This document shows, in pieces, positions 19,230 through 20,232 of a DNA stretch of 20,232 bases. A program made the position numbers and the translations under genes. A model generated the notes under the pieces. That model saw only the letters and a list, made by a program, of their open reading frames with translations. It did not search any database and was not told the DNA's origin. This stretch comes from a virus, in IMG/VR virus record IMGVR_UViG_3300042509_001520, positions 1 through 20,232 of that record, one strand, 5' to 3'. Numbering within the stretch: position 1 is the stretch's first letter; each line of letters begins with the position of its first letter.

Positions 19230-19754
19230 GTGCGGCTTATTCTAGTGCGGCACGCCCGCACGATCCTGCAAGATAAGAAGATCATCGCGGGGTCCAACGT
19301 GGACGCCGGGCTTAGTCACCCTGGCAAGGGCCAAGCCAAGGCCCTCGGGCCGATGATCGCGGGCGTTCCGTTGTGGTTCGTGAGCCCGATGCAGCGCGCG
19401 CAGGAAACGGCGACCATCGCGTCGGAAGCGGCCGGGACCAAGCCGAAGCTCGTCACCGTGCCGGCGCTGATCGAGCGCGACTATGGCGAGGCCGATGGGA
19501 AGACGATCCCGTGGGTCATGGAGCGCTACGGCTATTACGCGCACGACGATTGGGACACCCAGCACGACCAAGCCCCGCCGGGGGGTGAGACGCTGGCGCA
19601 GGTTCGGCTTCGGGTGCTCGATTGGTGGCGCGGACAGGACGTCGAGGAAGCGGTGGTGATCGCGCACAAGCACGTCCTTCGGATGCTTCATCACGGGCTA
19701 ACGGGGGAGGACTACGAGCCCCGCAACGCCGAGCCGCTGGAGGTGGTGCTTTGA
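19230..19754 (+). CDS. Histidine phosphatase (phosphoglycerate-mutase-like)
   Basis: The 174-aa product carries the core of the histidine phosphatase family: LVRHART with Arg7 and catalytic His8 (the usual RHG is RHA here), SPMQRAQETA with Arg55, the acidic IERDYGEADG with Glu82, and VVIAHKHVLRML with the second catalytic His146. Length is close to that of small single-domain members. They remove phosphate from small molecules or proteins, or act on phosphorylated metabolites; the substrate is unknown. It lies between the large terminase and a membrane protein, with a GGGAGGAG ribosome site seven bases before GTG 19230. Such an enzyme is unusual in a packaging operon and could be a metabolic moron gene. 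Confidence 0.9.
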   Translation: MRLILVRHARTILQDKKIIAGSNVDAGLSHPGKGQAKALGPMIAGVPLWFVSPMQRAQETATIASEAAGTKPKLVTVPALIERDYGEADGKTIPWVMERYGYYAHDDWDTQHDQAPPGGETLAQVRLRVLDWWRGQDVEEAVVIAHKHVLRMLHHGLTGEDYEPRNAEPLEVVL

Positions 19755-19906
19755 CCACGCAGACGTGGCGCACGCTGATCCAGCGCGCCGACCGGGACTG
19801 GACGAAGCAGTCGGTTCGCCCGGTGGCCTACGAGTTTAGCAACGGGCGCGAATTCAAGGTGCTTGAACGGCCCGGCGTGGCTTACGGCACGGGGACGGCG
19901 ACATGA
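19751..19906 (+). CDS. Hypothetical protein (51 aa), TTG start
   Basis: TTG 19751 overlaps the phosphatase stop as TTGA, with GGAGG seven bases upstream, and the product reads (M)TTQTWRTLIQRADRDWTKQS, then VRPVAYEFSNGREFKVLERP. It is short and beta-like, with no family recognised. The frame is open upstream, but that part lies inside the phosphatase gene. Its stop overlaps the next ATG as ATGA. The coupled TTG is the best start. Confidence 0.55.
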   Translation: MTTQTWRTLIQRADRDWTKQSVRPVAYEFSNGREFKVLERPGVAYGTGTAT

Positions 19907-20232
19907 TCGCGGCCATCGTCCTTTGGCTTGCGGCGGCCTATCGCATTCGCGGCCACCGGCCCGATGCGGGGCTCCTGCGCGCGGTCATGCACCCGGTCTT
20001 TACCTTGCGCCCCTTGTGGGCGGCGTCATGCTTCGGCGTGGTCTACACCCTCACGGGGGATGTGTGGGTCGCGGGCGCCGTCGCCATTGGGGAGTGGGCC
20101 GGCCTGCACATCCGCCATGCGCCCGGTCAGGACATGGGGACGTGGGAGGGCAGCGTTTACGACGATGCCGGATACATGGCTGCGATCGGGGCGATGCGCG
20201 GCGGCATCGTCGGCGCGCTCGTTGGCGCCGTC
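19903..20232 (+). CDS. Membrane protein, cut by the right edge
   Basis: The first 110 residues start MIAAIVLWLAAAYRIRGHRP and include two or three further hydrophobic segments (PLWAASCFGVVYTLTGDVWV, AVAIGEWAGLHI and a Gly/Ala-rich one at the edge). The repeated motif GQDMGTWEGS between segments recurs in hypothetical membrane proteins encoded near phage terminases. ATG 19903 overlaps the preceding stop as ATGA. The C-terminus lies outside the window. A holin-like or structural role cannot be decided. Confidence 0.7.
   Translation, partial: MIAAIVLWLAAAYRIRGHRPDAGLLRAVMHPVFTLRPLWAASCFGVVYTLTGDVWVAGAVAIGEWAGLHIRHAPGQDMGTWEGSVYDDAGYMAAIGAMRGGIVGALVGAV

Noticed and set aside
1-20232. Integrase, attachment site, tRNA or complete lysis genes
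   Set aside because: I looked for these and found none that I could support; they may lie outside the window.

Overview
This window reads as the left and central part of a tailed, double-stranded DNA bacteriophage or prophage with a GC-rich alphaproteobacterial-type host. The protein styles (ERF annealing protein, YqaJ nuclease, Cro-like DNA-binding protein, O-like initiator, GC-rich small-ORF operons) and the high GC third positions support this. Host genus, and whether the element is integrated, cannot be read from the window. No integrase, attachment site, tRNA, rRNA or CRISPR array was found. Both ends cut through genes.

Layout. (1) Bases 1-3571, minus strand: a leftward early operon of two hypothetical proteins, a 24-unit pentapeptide-repeat protein, an HTH protein, two tiny ORFs (one a membrane peptide), a YqaJ/lambda-type exonuclease, an ERF single-strand annealing protein and a cut hypothetical gene. 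(2) Bases 3572-3779: a divergent control region with two mirror-image sigma70-like promoters and three related dyads, GTRCG-N3-CGTAC. (3) Bases 3780-14600, plus strand: a long rightward early operon. It begins with a leaderless Cro-like regulator and continues with a membrane peptide, two ParB-fold proteins, small HTH proteins, a lambda O/P-like replication pair with origin-like repeats inside the O-like gene, a RuvC-like resolvase, a C5-cytosine methyltransferase carrying a second gene in another frame, a SNF2/DEAD-like helicase, a beta-class amino-methyltransferase, zinc-ribbon/coiled-coil proteins and a 183-aa protein in the position of a late regulator. (4) Bases 14604-14687: a promoter followed at once by an intrinsic terminator. 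(5) Bases 14697-15699: small late-leader genes. (6) Bases 15703-16662, minus strand: a self-contained three-gene unit with its own promoter, two GCAC-N3-GTGC operators, an HTH regulator and a terminator. (7) Bases 16743-20232, plus strand: GIY-YIG nuclease, small and large terminase, a histidine phosphatase, a small ORF and the start of a membrane protein.

How it fits together. The Cro-like protein probably controls both early promoters through the shared dyads. The leftward operon supplies recombination, and the rightward operon supplies replication, junction resolution and DNA methylation. The promoter-terminator pair at 14.6 kb is where a Q-like antitermination switch would sit, ahead of DNA packaging. 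Almost every gene junction is a stop-start overlap, so expression is probably translationally coupled. The most striking feature is the overprinted ORF at 8821-9279, where the methyltransferase loses its GC third-position bias only over the overlap.
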